Assembly: GCF_029016285.1 (NCBI RefSeq)
Contig: NZ_CP091975.1
Span: 2,976,001-3,040,000, forward strand
Direction: 5' to 3'
DNA from: Vibrio sp. DW001
GTDB lineage: Bacteria > Pseudomonadota > Gammaproteobacteria > Enterobacterales > Vibrionaceae
Length of the DNA: 64,000 nucleotides
Both the position numbers and the translations under genes were made by a program. The notes beneath the pieces are model-generated. The model did not search any database and was not told the origin of the DNA. It saw only the letters and a list, made by a program, of their open reading frames with translations. This document shows positions 1 through 9,013 of this stretch, piece by piece; positions within the stretch are counted from its first letter, which is position 1; each line of letters starts with the position of its first letter.

Positions 1-437
1 ACCAAATAGCCGTCAAAGATATCGGCGATTTTTTCCGATAACTGGTAGAGTTTGGACTGATCATCATCGTTAACCAAATAACTTCTCAATTGAATGAAGT
101 CAGGACTGTCCAACAACTTGGGTAATATATGCATCAACTTCCAAGTCATCGACTCTTTATTAAACGCACTCTTGACCGGAACCTCATCTAGCACCTGAAC
201 AAACATATTCCAGATAAATGTTGCAGGCAGTGGGAACTCAATATTTGCTGCGACTCCAAGCTCTTTTGCCAATTCGATCTTGAGCCACTGAGACATCCCT
301 GGGCTCTGCACCAAGATCTGCTCCGTATCGAACGGATGGTCCAACGGGTTCGCTCGTATTAGCTCCGCAAGGAGAGACTTAAGCACATCGATTTGATTAG
401 AGTGATAAACGGTAAACAAGGAAGGTCCTCTATCCAT
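1..437 (-). CDS. recC: RecC, exodeoxyribonuclease V gamma chain (5' part only)
   Basis: Reading the minus strand from the ATG at 437 gives about 145 residues that run off the window edge. They begin MDRGPSLFTVYHSN and contain LVQSPGMSQWLK, FPLPATFIWNMFVQ and SAFNKESMTWKLM, which match the N-terminus of E. coli RecC closely. RecC is the Chi-recognising scaffold subunit of the RecBCD helicase-nuclease, which processes double-strand breaks for RecA. recB and recD would be expected outside the window. The gene is divergent from the LysR gene at 624, with a 186 bp AT-rich gap between them. Identification is from remembered sequence similarity. Confidence 0.93.
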   Translation of the reverse strand, partial: MDRGPSLFTVYHSNQIDVLKSLLAELIRANPLDHPFDTEQILVQSPGMSQWLKIELAKELGVAANIEFPLPATFIWNMFVQVLDEVPVKSAFNKESMTWKLMHILPKLLDSPDFIQLRSYLVNDDDQSKLYQLSEKIADIFDGYL

Positions 438-623
438 TAAGGCAATTAGATAACGCTTGAATCAGATTAGCATAACTACTATTGGCAAGTAACCTCAAGA
501 TAACACTTCAAGTCAAAACCTTGTCATTGGCAATCAATAAGATAGATTAATAGATAGCGAATTATCCACACCCATATTATAGTTAAAAATGCCTAACCTT
601 TTATCCTTTCTATTTAAGAAATT

Positions 624-1520
624 ATGAACATATCTCTAAAGCAACTCAATGTGTTTATTGCTATAACCCAGCATAGGACCCTCTCTGCTGCTTCGGAGTC
701 GCTTTGTTTATCGAAAGCAGCAGTAAGTCTCTCTTTAGGCGAATTAGAAAAACAGCTAGGCCATACTCTGTTTGATAGAGTTAATAACCGTTTGGTCCTC
801 AATCAACAAGGTCAGTTATTGCTACCTTTAGCTGACGAGCTTATCAGTCGTGCCCACAATATAGAGCAGCTTTTTGTCTCGAGTAATACGTTAATCGGTC
901 ACTTACACATTGGCGCAAGCAACACCGTCGGGAACCAAGTGGTTCCTTTGTTACTCAGTCGTTTTAGAGAAAAGTACAATCACTTTAATCAGACACTTGT
1001 CATTGCCAATACCGAACAGGTCGGTCAGAAACTTATCGATTTCGAATTGGACGTCGGATTAATTGAAGGCGAGTTGAAGCAGAGTAACATCAAGGCTACC
1101 CCGTGGTTTTTTGACAATATGGTGATTGTTGCATCCCCCACACACCCTTTGGCAAAGCATCGAGGAATTACACTGCAAGAACTGGAGAAACAGGCGTGGC
1201 TACTTCGAGAGCCGGGGTCTGGCACCCGAGAGTATTTCATCAAACATTTAGCCGCGAATTTAACGCATTGGAAGGAATCTTTTGAACTCAACACGACCGA
1301 AGCAATAATCAATGCCGCATCTGCAAATTTAGGTTTAGCATGTCTTTCTCAGCTTTCCATTCAGTCAGCTGTTAAAGATGAACGAGTCGTCTGTTTAGAC
1401 TTTCCTTTAACCACAAAGCGAGACTATTGGCTTATCGTTCACAACGATAAATACCAAAGCCCTTTAGTTCAGAAGTTTATAGAGTTTTGCCTAGACTATC
1501 AGGGAATAAAAATAGACTAG
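624..1520 (+). CDS. LysR-family transcriptional regulator, YeiE-like
   Basis: This is a 298-residue protein of typical LysR length. The N-terminal winged helix-turn-helix covers about residues 1-60 (SLKQLNVFIAITQHRTLSAA, then KAAVSLSLGELEKQLG), followed by a linker helix and a periplasmic-binding-like effector domain from about residue 90. Residues such as LREPGSGTRE and the order of motifs resemble E. coli YeiE. The effector and targets cannot be told from the sequence. It is divergent from recC, and its last four bases overlap the end of the convergent GGDEF gene. The ribosome site before the ATG is weak (AAGAA). Confidence 0.85.
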   Translation: MNISLKQLNVFIAITQHRTLSAASESLCLSKAAVSLSLGELEKQLGHTLFDRVNNRLVLNQQGQLLLPLADELISRAHNIEQLFVSSNTLIGHLHIGASNTVGNQVVPLLLSRFREKYNHFNQTLVIANTEQVGQKLIDFELDVGLIEGELKQSNIKATPWFFDNMVIVASPTHPLAKHRGITLQELEKQAWLLREPGSGTREYFIKHLAANLTHWKESFELNTTEAIINAASANLGLACLSQLSIQSAVKDERVVCLDFPLTTKRDYWLIVHNDKYQSPLVQKFIEFCLDYQGIKID

Positions 1521-2830
1521 CTAGACCCATCCTTCGTTGATATTTCTATTCGATTTCGTCCTTTCGCCTTTGCCGTATACATTGCAATGTCGGCACTTTG
1601 TACTAATTTCCCTAACGTAGTGCCATGATGGGGATAGCTGGCGATACCGACACTGACCGTTAGCTCGTTGTCTACGTTAAGTGGCAGAACACCTGTAGAT
1701 TTCGCTATTTCATCTCGCAAGAATTCAAGCTTAATTAGTGCTTCATTGCTATCTAGCGATGGGAAAAATAGTAAAAACTCCTCTCCTCCCCAACGGTATA
1801 GAATACCTTTTTTACCTAAAAATCGATCTATCCGTTCCACCAATGCTCTCAGCACCATATCGCCCGCTGAGTGGCCAAACTCATCATTAATCAATTTAAA
1901 GTGATCAATATCTAATAGAGCAATAGAGAACTCGCTGCTCTCTTTTTTTGACTCAATAATTCTATTTTCAATATTCTCTCTGCAAACTCGACGATTAAAA
2001 GCGCCTGTTAATTCATCTGTAGAGGCTTGATTTTCCAAACGTTGTTGCAGTTTTACCTGTTCTGTTATGTTCTGCACCATACCTACAGCTACTAATGGTT
2101 CACCGTTCTGTCCATACTCACTCACTTTCCCTTTATCTTGTACCCAAATATAGTGTCCAGCTCGGGTTTTCAGACGGTACCTAGCCTCAAACTTATTCAA
2201 GTTTCCTTTAAGATGTTCGTTCAATAAGGCAAACACCTGTTCAAGATCATCAGGGTGTATCCCCTCTTTCCAGAAGTTCACATCGGAAATAGGCTCTTGA
2301 GGACCATACCCTCTCATCTGTTTTAATTTGGGACTAACATATATCTCATCGGTTTGAATATTCCATTCCCAAATCCCATCAGTCGCGTCATTCAATGCAT
2401 ACCATAAACTGTGTTGATGGCCTTTTAACTCTTCATCTATCATTACTCGAGTAGTGATATCGCGTGCGATAGAAAGAAAAAGATGTTTTACATCACGGTG
2501 AATATTGCTCGTCCTTACTTCAACAGGAAAGGCACTGCCATCCTTGCGTTTATGACGACCAAGAAACAAATAGGGTTCTTCAGACTGAGATATGACTTCC
2601 GCAATTTCTGTCCATTGTGGTTGATTAATGACATCTTCTTGCAAGCTCATTACGGATTGATAAAGCACCTCGTCACGAGTCATGCCATGTGAATCACAGC
2701 CCCTTTGATTCACATACAATACATTGGAGGTTTCAGGTTCGATAAGGTAGATAGCATCCGCAAGGTCATCTAGTAGACAATGACTTACAACGTTTTGATT
2801 TTTGTTCCCATGACACTTTTTTAGCTTCAT
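1517..2830 (-). CDS. PAS-PAS-GGDEF diguanylate cyclase
   Basis: The ATG at 2830 is chosen because AAGGAGAGCGC sits just upstream; an in-frame start 15 bases earlier lacks this. The 437-residue product has two PAS/PAC sensor domains (about residues 20-128 and 140-260) and a C-terminal GGDEF domain (about 270-435). The active-site motif is intact (RWGGEEFLLFF), so synthesis of cyclic di-GMP from two GTP is expected. The RxxD inhibitory site nine residues before the motif is absent (GKKG there). No membrane segment or signal peptide is seen, so it is probably a cytosolic sensor. It lies convergent with, and overlaps by 4 bp, the LysR gene. Confidence 0.88.
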   Translation of the reverse strand: MKLKKCHGNKNQNVVSHCLLDDLADAIYLIEPETSNVLYVNQRGCDSHGMTRDEVLYQSVMSLQEDVINQPQWTEIAEVISQSEEPYLFLGRHKRKDGSAFPVEVRTSNIHRDVKHLFLSIARDITTRVMIDEELKGHQHSLWYALNDATDGIWEWNIQTDEIYVSPKLKQMRGYGPQEPISDVNFWKEGIHPDDLEQVFALLNEHLKGNLNKFEARYRLKTRAGHYIWVQDKGKVSEYGQNGEPLVAVGMVQNITEQVKLQQRLENQASTDELTGAFNRRVCRENIENRIIESKKESSEFSIALLDIDHFKLINDEFGHSAGDMVLRALVERIDRFLGKKGILYRWGGEEFLLFFPSLDSNEALIKLEFLRDEIAKSTGVLPLNVDNELTVSVGIASYPHHGTTLGKLVQSADIAMYTAKAKGRNRIEISTKDGSS

Positions 2831-2932
2831 GCGCTCTCCTTCCATCGACTTCTTATCAAAGGTTATATGCTTACCCCTATTTTAATCAAGATTCGCTGCC
2901 ATTTTTAAGCCTAAAAGCGTGGTAAGGTCTAA

Positions 2933-3931
2933 CTAATGCTGCCTATCCAAAAACTGAATGGGGGTAAGGCCTCTGTTATTTTTAAACATACGGCTAAAAC
3001 TCGCGACATGGGTATAGCCGAGGCTTGCTGAGACCTGCTCGATCGAATACCCACGAATAAATAAGTTCACCGCTAGATTACTCAACACATAACTGGATAT
3101 TGTGGTGAAATTAATACCTAAAGAATGCAAGCGCCGACTGAATTGCTGCTTCGACAACCCCAATAATCTAGACACATTATCGACGCTAGGTACCCCTAAA
3201 TGACGAGAATAATTAATCGTCTCGTAGATAACCTTTATTTCATCGGCTGGGTCAGGCATGTTCAGAAGGTCGTCCAAATCTGTAAAGCTCATAGCTAACG
3301 ATCCCTTAGTCGATACATTAACGTGAGAAAGCGTAAACCTTTCATGAGCATTAAACCAAACTTCCGCTTTGTTGTGATTCCAACCAATATCGCATTGAAA
3401 GTAATCTTGATATATACCGAGGTTTCGACCGGCTCCTGGAAGCATAACTCGAATAGGATTAAACCTCGGGCCTAAATAACGACGCAAAACCTTTGTCATA
3501 AACACGGTAATCCGCACACTGTCATGGGTTTTTGCCTTTGCGTCTACCGAGGGATTTTCATAAACCCACTTTAGTAACGGGCCAACCTTTTCTCCTGCCA
3601 AAAAGGCACCCGATTGCAAACAGTTTATTCCTGTATTTATTCTACGAATAGTCGTAGCCAAATCGCTGCCAGAAAAGATCCAATGGCTGATCGGCCCCAT
3701 TCTGTCGAGCGTTTCATCCTTAATCATTTTAATAACGAAATCAGGGTCATTGGTTAATTTTTCTAACGCTAAATACCATGTACTCACCTCGGCCACTGGA
3801 ATCAAATTCATTGGTTCAGCAAATACTTTTTCTGGTAAATTCAGTTCATTGACAGCCTGCCCATAGGTTTCTATTGCTTTGCGGTACAAACCTAATTGCA
3901 TCATAACCCGCGAAAAATAACGATTTTGCAC
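2933..3931 (-). CDS. AraC-family transcriptional regulator with arabinose-binding-type N-terminal domain
   Basis: The protein has 332 residues. About 200 N-terminal residues fit the helical domain found in OruR/ArgR-like AraC proteins, and the C-terminal AraC double helix-turn-helix has the signature IEQVSASLGYTHVASFSRMF followed by GLTPIQF. The GTG start at 3931 has GGTGA five bases upstream; an ATG nine codons later is less well placed. The gene is divergent from the yibI/yibH-like pair at 4063-5609, 131 bp away, which makes that pair its likeliest target. This is an inference from position only. Confidence 0.85.
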   Translation of the reverse strand: MQNRYFSRVMMQLGLYRKAIETYGQAVNELNLPEKVFAEPMNLIPVAEVSTWYLALEKLTNDPDFVIKMIKDETLDRMGPISHWIFSGSDLATTIRRINTGINCLQSGAFLAGEKVGPLLKWVYENPSVDAKAKTHDSVRITVFMTKVLRRYLGPRFNPIRVMLPGAGRNLGIYQDYFQCDIGWNHNKAEVWFNAHERFTLSHVNVSTKGSLAMSFTDLDDLLNMPDPADEIKVIYETINYSRHLGVPSVDNVSRLLGLSKQQFSRRLHSLGINFTTISSYVLSNLAVNLFIRGYSIEQVSASLGYTHVASFSRMFKNNRGLTPIQFLDRQH

Positions 3932-4062
3932 TTATATCACCCTAAAACAAAAAAGCAGATCTAATCAATAATAGTTCAATATTAAACAAACCTGTCATTT
4001 TCCAAACTAATGACTCTGATGTCATTCATTATGATGCCATCAGTTTTTAATCAGGAATCGAG

Positions 4063-4389
4063 ATGAGTTTATTAAGTGTCCCCTTTGTGGCTACAGGAGC
4101 CGATACCGCACTACATGTTGTTGCGGGGGTAGTGCTAATCGCTAGCGTAGCTGCGGCTATATATGGTTTTTGGCGCTTTCACGAAATGCCGATAAATAAA
4201 GCTCATAGCCGAAACCACCAACAAATTGGATTGATTACCGCGCTCACCTGGATTGGATTTATCTGGCATTGGGTATGGGTTATTGCCGTAATCATCGCCT
4301 TTGTCGATATCGAAAAAGCGATCATAAATTTAAGAGATACATGGAAACACTCTCCCGCCACCACAAATAAAGAGGAAATTGAATCATGA
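4063..4389 (+). CDS. Small inner-membrane protein, YibI/DUF3302-like
   Basis: The 108-residue protein has two hydrophobic membrane segments (about residues 14-36 and 56-80) separated by a short polar loop, FHEMPINKAHSRNHQQ, and a polar C-terminal tail. Its pattern (a His-x-x-Pro motif after the first segment, an Arg-Asn-His loop, then a Trp-rich second segment) resembles E. coli YibI. In E. coli yibI likewise precedes the HlyD-family gene yibH. Here the stop overlaps the start of the next gene (ATGA at 4386-4389), so the two are translationally coupled. AGGA stands six bases before the ATG. Molecular role unknown; probably a partner of the following fusion protein. Confidence 0.7.
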   Translation: MSLLSVPFVATGADTALHVVAGVVLIASVAAAIYGFWRFHEMPINKAHSRNHQQIGLITALTWIGFIWHWVWVIAVIIAFVDIEKAIINLRDTWKHSPATTNKEEIES

Positions 4390-5609
4390 TTGAAGGTTTA
4401 GCCATTTGGGCACTCTTTATTTACCTACTCAGATTGGTGGGTATGCCGTGGAATAGTTATTCAAAAGTATTCTCTTATCTTGGTGGCGTGATTTGGTTAA
4501 TGTTTGTTTGGGTTGGGCTTATTAATTATGCACCGATGGACCTATCCGGGGGGTCTGTGGTGCAGGCACCCCATATTCAACTGCGTCCTGATTCGCTTAA
4601 TGTGAAGGGCAAGACCACCAAGATACACATTAGTCCTAATCAGAAGATTGAAAAAGATCAGCTGATTTATGAGATCGAAGACACGTCTTTTATCATTGCA
4701 CTGAACCAAGCAAAGGTTCAACAGATAACGACAGAATCGGCATTGAATACCGCGTTACAAGAGGTCGTCATTGCCAAAGCAAATCACACAGCGAGTTTGC
4801 AAGAAATTGAAACGGCGCAGTCTCAAATTGCAGCAGCACAGGCTGATCAGAAACTTCAAGAGAAAACGCTTAAGCGATATGTAGAACAAAACAAAGCGGT
4901 GAATCACACTATTACAGAAAGTGACATCGATAAACAGGCGACAGCTTTAGAGCTATCAAAACAAAAGGTGTCGACTCAGAAGTCACAACTCGTGTCGATA
5001 AGACTTGATGTCGAGAAAGCAAAACTCAACATTGACAAAGCTGAGCTCAACGTGACAAGTCGCCAGAATGATATCTCTTCGGCAAAACAAGCGGTGGCTC
5101 AGTCTCAATGGGATCTAGATAGTACGATTGTGAAAGCACCGACAAACGGCTTTGTGACCAACTTTATACTGCGTGAAGGGCAACGCGTCTCAACCATGCC
5201 TCGTCTACAAATGTATACCGATGAAAAATATGTGCTTATGCGAGTAAACCACCAAGCTATTCGCAACGTAAAAGCAGGACAGACTGCGGAGTTCGCATCA
5301 GCCGTCTACCCGGGGAAAGTATTTTCAGCTGAGGTAGAGGGCATTGTAGAAGCGACCGGAGAATCACAAGGGTCACTAACCGGCTTTGACGACTCGGTTC
5401 GTGCAACAACGGGGAAGAACCTACAAAATAAGCATCACTTTGTAAGGTTAAAGATTGAAGAACCAGAGGGCTACGATATTCCCGTTGGTTCGGTAGGATT
5501 GGCATGGGTAAGTGCAGAAAAGCCAATTACATTTCTCTCTTTCCTCGATATTATTCGTGGAATAATCATTAGAATGAAATCACAGGTTTACTACTTTTAT
5601 AGTATCTAA
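4386..5609 (+). CDS. HlyD-family membrane fusion protein, YibH-like
   Basis: The 407-residue protein starts with one or two hydrophobic segments (about residues 5-20 and 27-47). A split biotinyl-lipoyl domain follows (beginning near LNVKGKTTKIHISPNQKIEKDQ), then a long Gln/Ala-rich coiled coil (about 105-235), then the second lipoyl half (IVKAPTNGFVTNFILREGQRV) and a beta-barrel. The C-terminus (IIRGIIIRMKSQVYYFYS) has the same character as that of E. coli YibH. Such proteins bridge the periplasm for export pumps, but no pump or outer-membrane channel gene is adjacent. It is coupled to the preceding YibI-like gene and followed by a strong terminator. Confidence 0.82.
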   Translation: MIEGLAIWALFIYLLRLVGMPWNSYSKVFSYLGGVIWLMFVWVGLINYAPMDLSGGSVVQAPHIQLRPDSLNVKGKTTKIHISPNQKIEKDQLIYEIEDTSFIIALNQAKVQQITTESALNTALQEVVIAKANHTASLQEIETAQSQIAAAQADQKLQEKTLKRYVEQNKAVNHTITESDIDKQATALELSKQKVSTQKSQLVSIRLDVEKAKLNIDKAELNVTSRQNDISSAKQAVAQSQWDLDSTIVKAPTNGFVTNFILREGQRVSTMPRLQMYTDEKYVLMRVNHQAIRNVKAGQTAEFASAVYPGKVFSAEVEGIVEATGESQGSLTGFDDSVRATTGKNLQNKHHFVRLKIEEPEGYDIPVGSVGLAWVSAEKPITFLSFLDIIRGIIIRMKSQVYYFYSI

Positions 5610-5610
5610 T

Positions 5611-5640
5611 AAAACCCCCGGTTTAAGCCGGGGATTTTTC
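5611..5640. terminator. Bidirectional rho-independent terminator
   Basis: CCCCGG (5616-5621) pairs with CCGGGG (5628-5633) around a 6-base loop, with an A-run before and a T-run after. It sits between two convergent genes and can serve both. Confidence 0.9.
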
Positions 5641-5650
5641 ATTTACAAAA

Positions 5651-6427
5651 CTACAAACTTTTCAGTCCCCACTTTTTGGCTGTCTCATCGAAGAAGCCTT
5701 GGGTTTTCTTAAGCTCTACCCAGTGATTAATATAGTTAATCCACACTTGGTCATCTTGAGGCAAAAGCATCGAAATGGGGGTCGGCTTTCGCGCTTCTTT
5801 AACAGGAACAATGGCCAATTGCTTAAAGCGTTTTACCAATGTAGCCGCTTCAACGTTTGACGTTACTGATACGTCCGCACGGCGAGCAAGTAATTCCTGA
5901 AAGTCCCGAGCAGGCGCTTCAATGACAATATGTTCTGCATTCGGGAAAAAATCTTTAACCATTTTTTCCTGAACGGTACCTAAGGTCGCCGCCACTTTAA
6001 CATCCGCTTTATTTATATCACTCCAGTCATTAAATTTGTCTAACGATTTCTTCTGAACGACGGGAACAAAAGCCAAATAAAAATAGGGTTGACTATACCC
6101 CGCGACTTTCGCCCGAGACATGTTTAGCGATGCACTGCCCGTAATATCATATTTGTTTGCAGTGATACCATTAACCAGCGTTTTCCAATCTGCCGCGACA
6201 TATTCCACTTTTACACCCAGATCCTTCGCCAGTTCTGTCGTGATATCAATATCAAATCCTTTGTAACTATTCGTTGCTGGATCTTTCACTGTCATAGGGT
6301 TCCAGTCGCCTGTCGTTCCTACTTTAAGCACCCCAGAATTCAAAATTTCTTTCAATCGGCTTGTCTCTGCCGATGCGTTGCCAATACTTAGCATTGTTGT
6401 GAGAATTAGTAAGATCCATTTATTCAT
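5651..6427 (-). CDS. Periplasmic amino-acid-type solute-binding protein (family 3)
   Basis: The 258-residue protein has a signal peptide (MNKWILLILTTMLSIGNASA, cleavage after about residue 20). It then shows the family 3 binding fold, with SRLKEILNSGVLKVGTTGDW, the YKGFDIDITTELAKDLG region and DITGSASLNMSRAKV. The start of the mature part and the overall layout also resemble periplasmic cyclohexadienyl dehydratase (PheC), which shares this fold, so an enzymatic role cannot be excluded. It is divergent from the amino-acid ABC permease at 6504, which favours a transport role. AGGAATAACA precedes the ATG. No ATPase subunit is nearby. Confidence 0.8.
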   Translation of the reverse strand: MNKWILLILTTMLSIGNASAETSRLKEILNSGVLKVGTTGDWNPMTVKDPATNSYKGFDIDITTELAKDLGVKVEYVAADWKTLVNGITANKYDITGSASLNMSRAKVAGYSQPYFYLAFVPVVQKKSLDKFNDWSDINKADVKVAATLGTVQEKMVKDFFPNAEHIVIEAPARDFQELLARRADVSVTSNVEAATLVKRFKQLAIVPVKEARKPTPISMLLPQDDQVWINYINHWVELKKTQGFFDETAKKWGLKSL

Positions 6428-6503
6428 TGTTATTCCTATTTAATTTGTCCATAACCGTGCAGTACTTGTTAACATAGCACTTACGAGAAGAATTTCTAGA
6501 AAA

Positions 6504-7262
6504 GTGACCATGCCGTTTTTTCATAAGCCATATCTAATTCTTATTTTGTCCCTATTTTTACTCACTGGATGCAGTGACTATGAATGGGGTTGGTATGTAC
6601 TCAACCCAAACACCGAACAAGGGGCGGCTAACCTTGGGTTTTTAGTGTCAGGATTTTACGAGACAATTAATATATCCCTGATCAGCATGGGCTTAGCAAT
6701 GATTATAGGGCTATTCATCGCTTTTCTTTCTCTGTCTGATTCTCGTTTACTCCGTATTATTAACAGAGTTTACGTCGAGGTTATTCGTTCCATACCCGTA
6801 TTAGTGCTACTACTTTGGGTCTATTACGGAATGCCGACACTATTAGATGTTAGCCTCAATCACTTTTGGGCTGGTGTTATCGCACTCTCTATTGCAGAAA
6901 GTGCATTCCTTGCGGAGGTATTTCGTGGCGGTATTCAATCCGTATCGTTAGGTCAGCATGAATCAGCAGAATCTTTAGGGCTTACTTATTGGCAAAAAAT
7001 GCGATTAGTTATCCTTCCTCAGGCCATCCGACAAATGCTGCCGCCATTGGGTAATCAGTTTGTGTATATTTTAAAGATGTCATCATTAGTGAGCGTCATC
7101 GGTTTAAATGACCTGACAAGAAAAGCAAACGAACTTGTCGTCAACGAATATTTACCCCTAGAAATATACAGCGTATTGGTTATCGAATATCTTGTCTTAA
7201 TATTAATTGTATCTCAAGGCGTCAGAATGCTTGAGAAAAAACTCGAAATCCCACATCATTAG
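6504..7262 (+). CDS. Polar amino-acid ABC transporter permease (HisM/GlnP family)
   Basis: The 252-residue protein has about five or six membrane segments. It carries the permease signature for ATPase contact (LGQHESAESLGLTYWQKMRLVILPQAIRQMLPPLGNQF) and the family motif RSIPVLVLLLWVYYG. The first hydrophobic stretch ends in LLTGC, which looks like a lipoprotein box, an odd feature in a permease. The start is either GTG at 6504 or ATG at 6510; neither has a strong ribosome site. It is divergent from the binding protein at 5651-6427 (76 bp gap). A matching ATPase is absent from this locus and must be supplied from elsewhere if the system works. Confidence 0.85.
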   Translation: MTMPFFHKPYLILILSLFLLTGCSDYEWGWYVLNPNTEQGAANLGFLVSGFYETINISLISMGLAMIIGLFIAFLSLSDSRLLRIINRVYVEVIRSIPVLVLLLWVYYGMPTLLDVSLNHFWAGVIALSIAESAFLAEVFRGGIQSVSLGQHESAESLGLTYWQKMRLVILPQAIRQMLPPLGNQFVYILKMSSLVSVIGLNDLTRKANELVVNEYLPLEIYSVLVIEYLVLILIVSQGVRMLEKKLEIPHH

Positions 7263-7338
7263 GTTTAGTGTCATCCAGTTATTTTGTTATTTTCACTTCT
7301 CATAAACAGAGATCACAGTGGACTTACCTGACAATAAA

Positions 7339-7354
7339 CTGTATAAACACACAG
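7339..7354 (+). promoter_or_regulatory. LexA (SOS) box upstream of yebG
   Basis: The sequence CTGTATAAACACACAG fits the CTG-N10-CAG LexA operator of gammaproteobacteria. It lies 32 bp before the yebG start codon. Confidence 0.85.
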
Positions 7355-7385
7355 TAGATATTTTAACGATGTTTGAGGAATAACC

Positions 7386-7679
7386 ATGGCTGTAATCGTC
7401 AAGTACGTGGTGGAGCGCAACGGAGAAGAAAAGATGACTTTTACCTCTAAGGCTGAAGCTGACGCTTACGACAAAATGTTAGATACGGCTGATGAGCTCT
7501 TTGAGCTTATTGGTAAGAGTAAGCTTCTTGAAGATGAATCAAAGCAAGAAGAGTTATCGCTATTTTTGGCTCAAAACAAAGAAGAACTGCTTTACGCCTT
7601 AGGTGCGAAACGCAAACCCGTCCCTAAAAAGCCAAAAAAAGTAGAAGCTGCTGAAGACCCGCAAGAAGACGCGGCGTAA
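7386..7679 (+). CDS. yebG: YebG family SOS-induced protein
   Basis: The 97-residue acidic/basic protein matches the YebG family along most of its length (MAVIVKYVVERNGEEKMTFTSKAEADAYDKMLDTAD), with a variable Lys/Pro-rich then acidic tail. In E. coli yebG is LexA-regulated and the biochemical function is unclear; some reports link it to DNA-structure binding. Here a LexA box lies 32 bp upstream and GAGGAATAACC gives a good ribosome site. It is a single-gene unit closed by a terminator. Confidence 0.92.
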   Translation: MAVIVKYVVERNGEEKMTFTSKAEADAYDKMLDTADELFELIGKSKLLEDESKQEELSLFLAQNKEELLYALGAKRKPVPKKPKKVEAAEDPQEDAA

Positions 7680-7687
7680 AAACATCT

Positions 7688-7716
7688 AAGCGTAGTAATA
7701 AACTGCGCTTTTTTTT
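7688..7716 (+). terminator. Terminator after yebG
   Basis: AAGCGTAG (7688-7695) pairs with CTGCGCTT (7703-7710, one G-T pair), followed by a T-run. The remaining 232 bp before dapD is AT-rich and must hold the dapD promoter; I see no further clear structure there. Confidence 0.8.
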
Positions 7717-7948
7717 GCTTTCTAGTTTTCTTTTTAAAGAAATATATCGCCAAAAAGACAAGGCGTATCAGTTTACAGACTTTCTCTTATTTTCCTCTTT
7801 CATCTATTGTTCGCTCTCATTATGATGACCCTATAGTGAACGATAATTCTATTCTGCTTAACGCATCACGAGAAAAATTGGTTTCTATTTAAGTGAACTC
7901 TTTCTCATTCAATACAATCAGACAATACATTTTTGGAGATACGTACAA

Positions 7949-8980
7949 ATGGCTAACTTTTCTCTCGCATTTGGTACCGCAACAAAAAACCGTGACGGTA
8001 AAATAATTGAAGCATACTTCCCTAGCCCTATCTTAAATCCAAGCGACGCTCTGGTTTCTGCTTTGGGTCAGGTGAGTGGTTATCAGGGCGGCAACCAATC
8101 CATTGAGATTTCTAATCAACTAAGCGGTGAGATTGCAACAGCATTTGCAGCAAACGCTGACGTAGAAAATGCCTCATTTGCAGAGAAAGCCGTGGACTCA
8201 GAACAGCCACTTGTTCTCGTTATCTTAGCGTCAGATGAGAAACCGCAATCGGTCGCGGAAGGTTACTTAAAGCTTCAACTTATCTCTAACCGTCTTGTAA
8301 AACCCCATGGCACTGTGCTGGACGGTATCTTTGGTCTTCTGCATAACATTGCGTGGACAAACAAAGGCCCTATCGATCTGCCTGAGTTAACTGAACGTCA
8401 AATAGATGCTCGCCTAGCAGGCGAGATTATCAGTGTCGATTGCGTAGACAAATTCCCTAAAATGGTGGATTACGTTGTTCCTGCGGGCATTCGAATCGCG
8501 GATACTTCTCGCGTACGTCTAGGTGCTCACGTTGGTGAAGGTACAACGGTAATGCATGAAGGTTTCATTAACTTTAATGCGGGTACCAGTGGCGTGAGCA
8601 TGGTCGAAGGTCGTATCTCGGCGGGTGTTTTGGTCGGTAATGGTTCTGACATCGGTGGTGGTGCGTCTATTATGGGGACTCTTTCTGGCGGTGGTTCAGT
8701 GGTCGTTTCTATTGGCGAAAGCAGCTTACTAGGTGCTAACTCTGGCCTTGGCTTCCCTCTAGGCGACCGCTGCACTGTTGAATCGGGCCTTTACGTTACG
8801 GCTGGTTCTAAGGTTCGTATGCTTGACTCACAAGGTCAAGAAGTCGAAGTAGTGAAAGCCAGAGAACTAGCAAGTAAGTCTGATCTATTGTTCCGCCGCA
8901 ACTCTGTAACAGGTCAGATTGAGTGCCTCACAAACAAATCAGCCGTTGAGCTAAACAGCGAGCTACATAGCAATAACTAA
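7949..8980 (+). CDS. dapD: 2,3,4,5-tetrahydropyridine-2,6-dicarboxylate N-succinyltransferase
   Basis: The 343-residue protein is of the longer DapD type found in Vibrio and Pseudomonas (E. coli DapD has about 274 residues). It succinylates tetrahydrodipicolinate using succinyl-CoA in the lysine/diaminopimelate pathway. The C-terminal half carries left-handed beta-helix hexapeptide repeats rich in Gly (RLGAHVGEGTTVMHEGFINF, then GGGASIMGTLSGGG and GESSLLGANSGLGFPLGDRC). It is monocistronic, with GGAG ten bases before the ATG and a strong terminator behind. Confidence 0.95.
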   Translation: MANFSLAFGTATKNRDGKIIEAYFPSPILNPSDALVSALGQVSGYQGGNQSIEISNQLSGEIATAFAANADVENASFAEKAVDSEQPLVLVILASDEKPQSVAEGYLKLQLISNRLVKPHGTVLDGIFGLLHNIAWTNKGPIDLPELTERQIDARLAGEIISVDCVDKFPKMVDYVVPAGIRIADTSRVRLGAHVGEGTTVMHEGFINFNAGTSGVSMVEGRISAGVLVGNGSDIGGGASIMGTLSGGGSVVVSIGESSLLGANSGLGFPLGDRCTVESGLYVTAGSKVRMLDSQGQEVEVVKARELASKSDLLFRRNSVTGQIECLTNKSAVELNSELHSNN

Positions 8981-9013
8981 TCATCCATAATTATTTGAAA
9001 TACTAAATGACTT

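Noticed and set aside
4003..4053. Inverted repeat CTGATG...CATCAG before the YibI-like gene as an AraC site
   Set aside because: Arms are only six bases and AraC proteins usually bind direct repeats; not persuasive.
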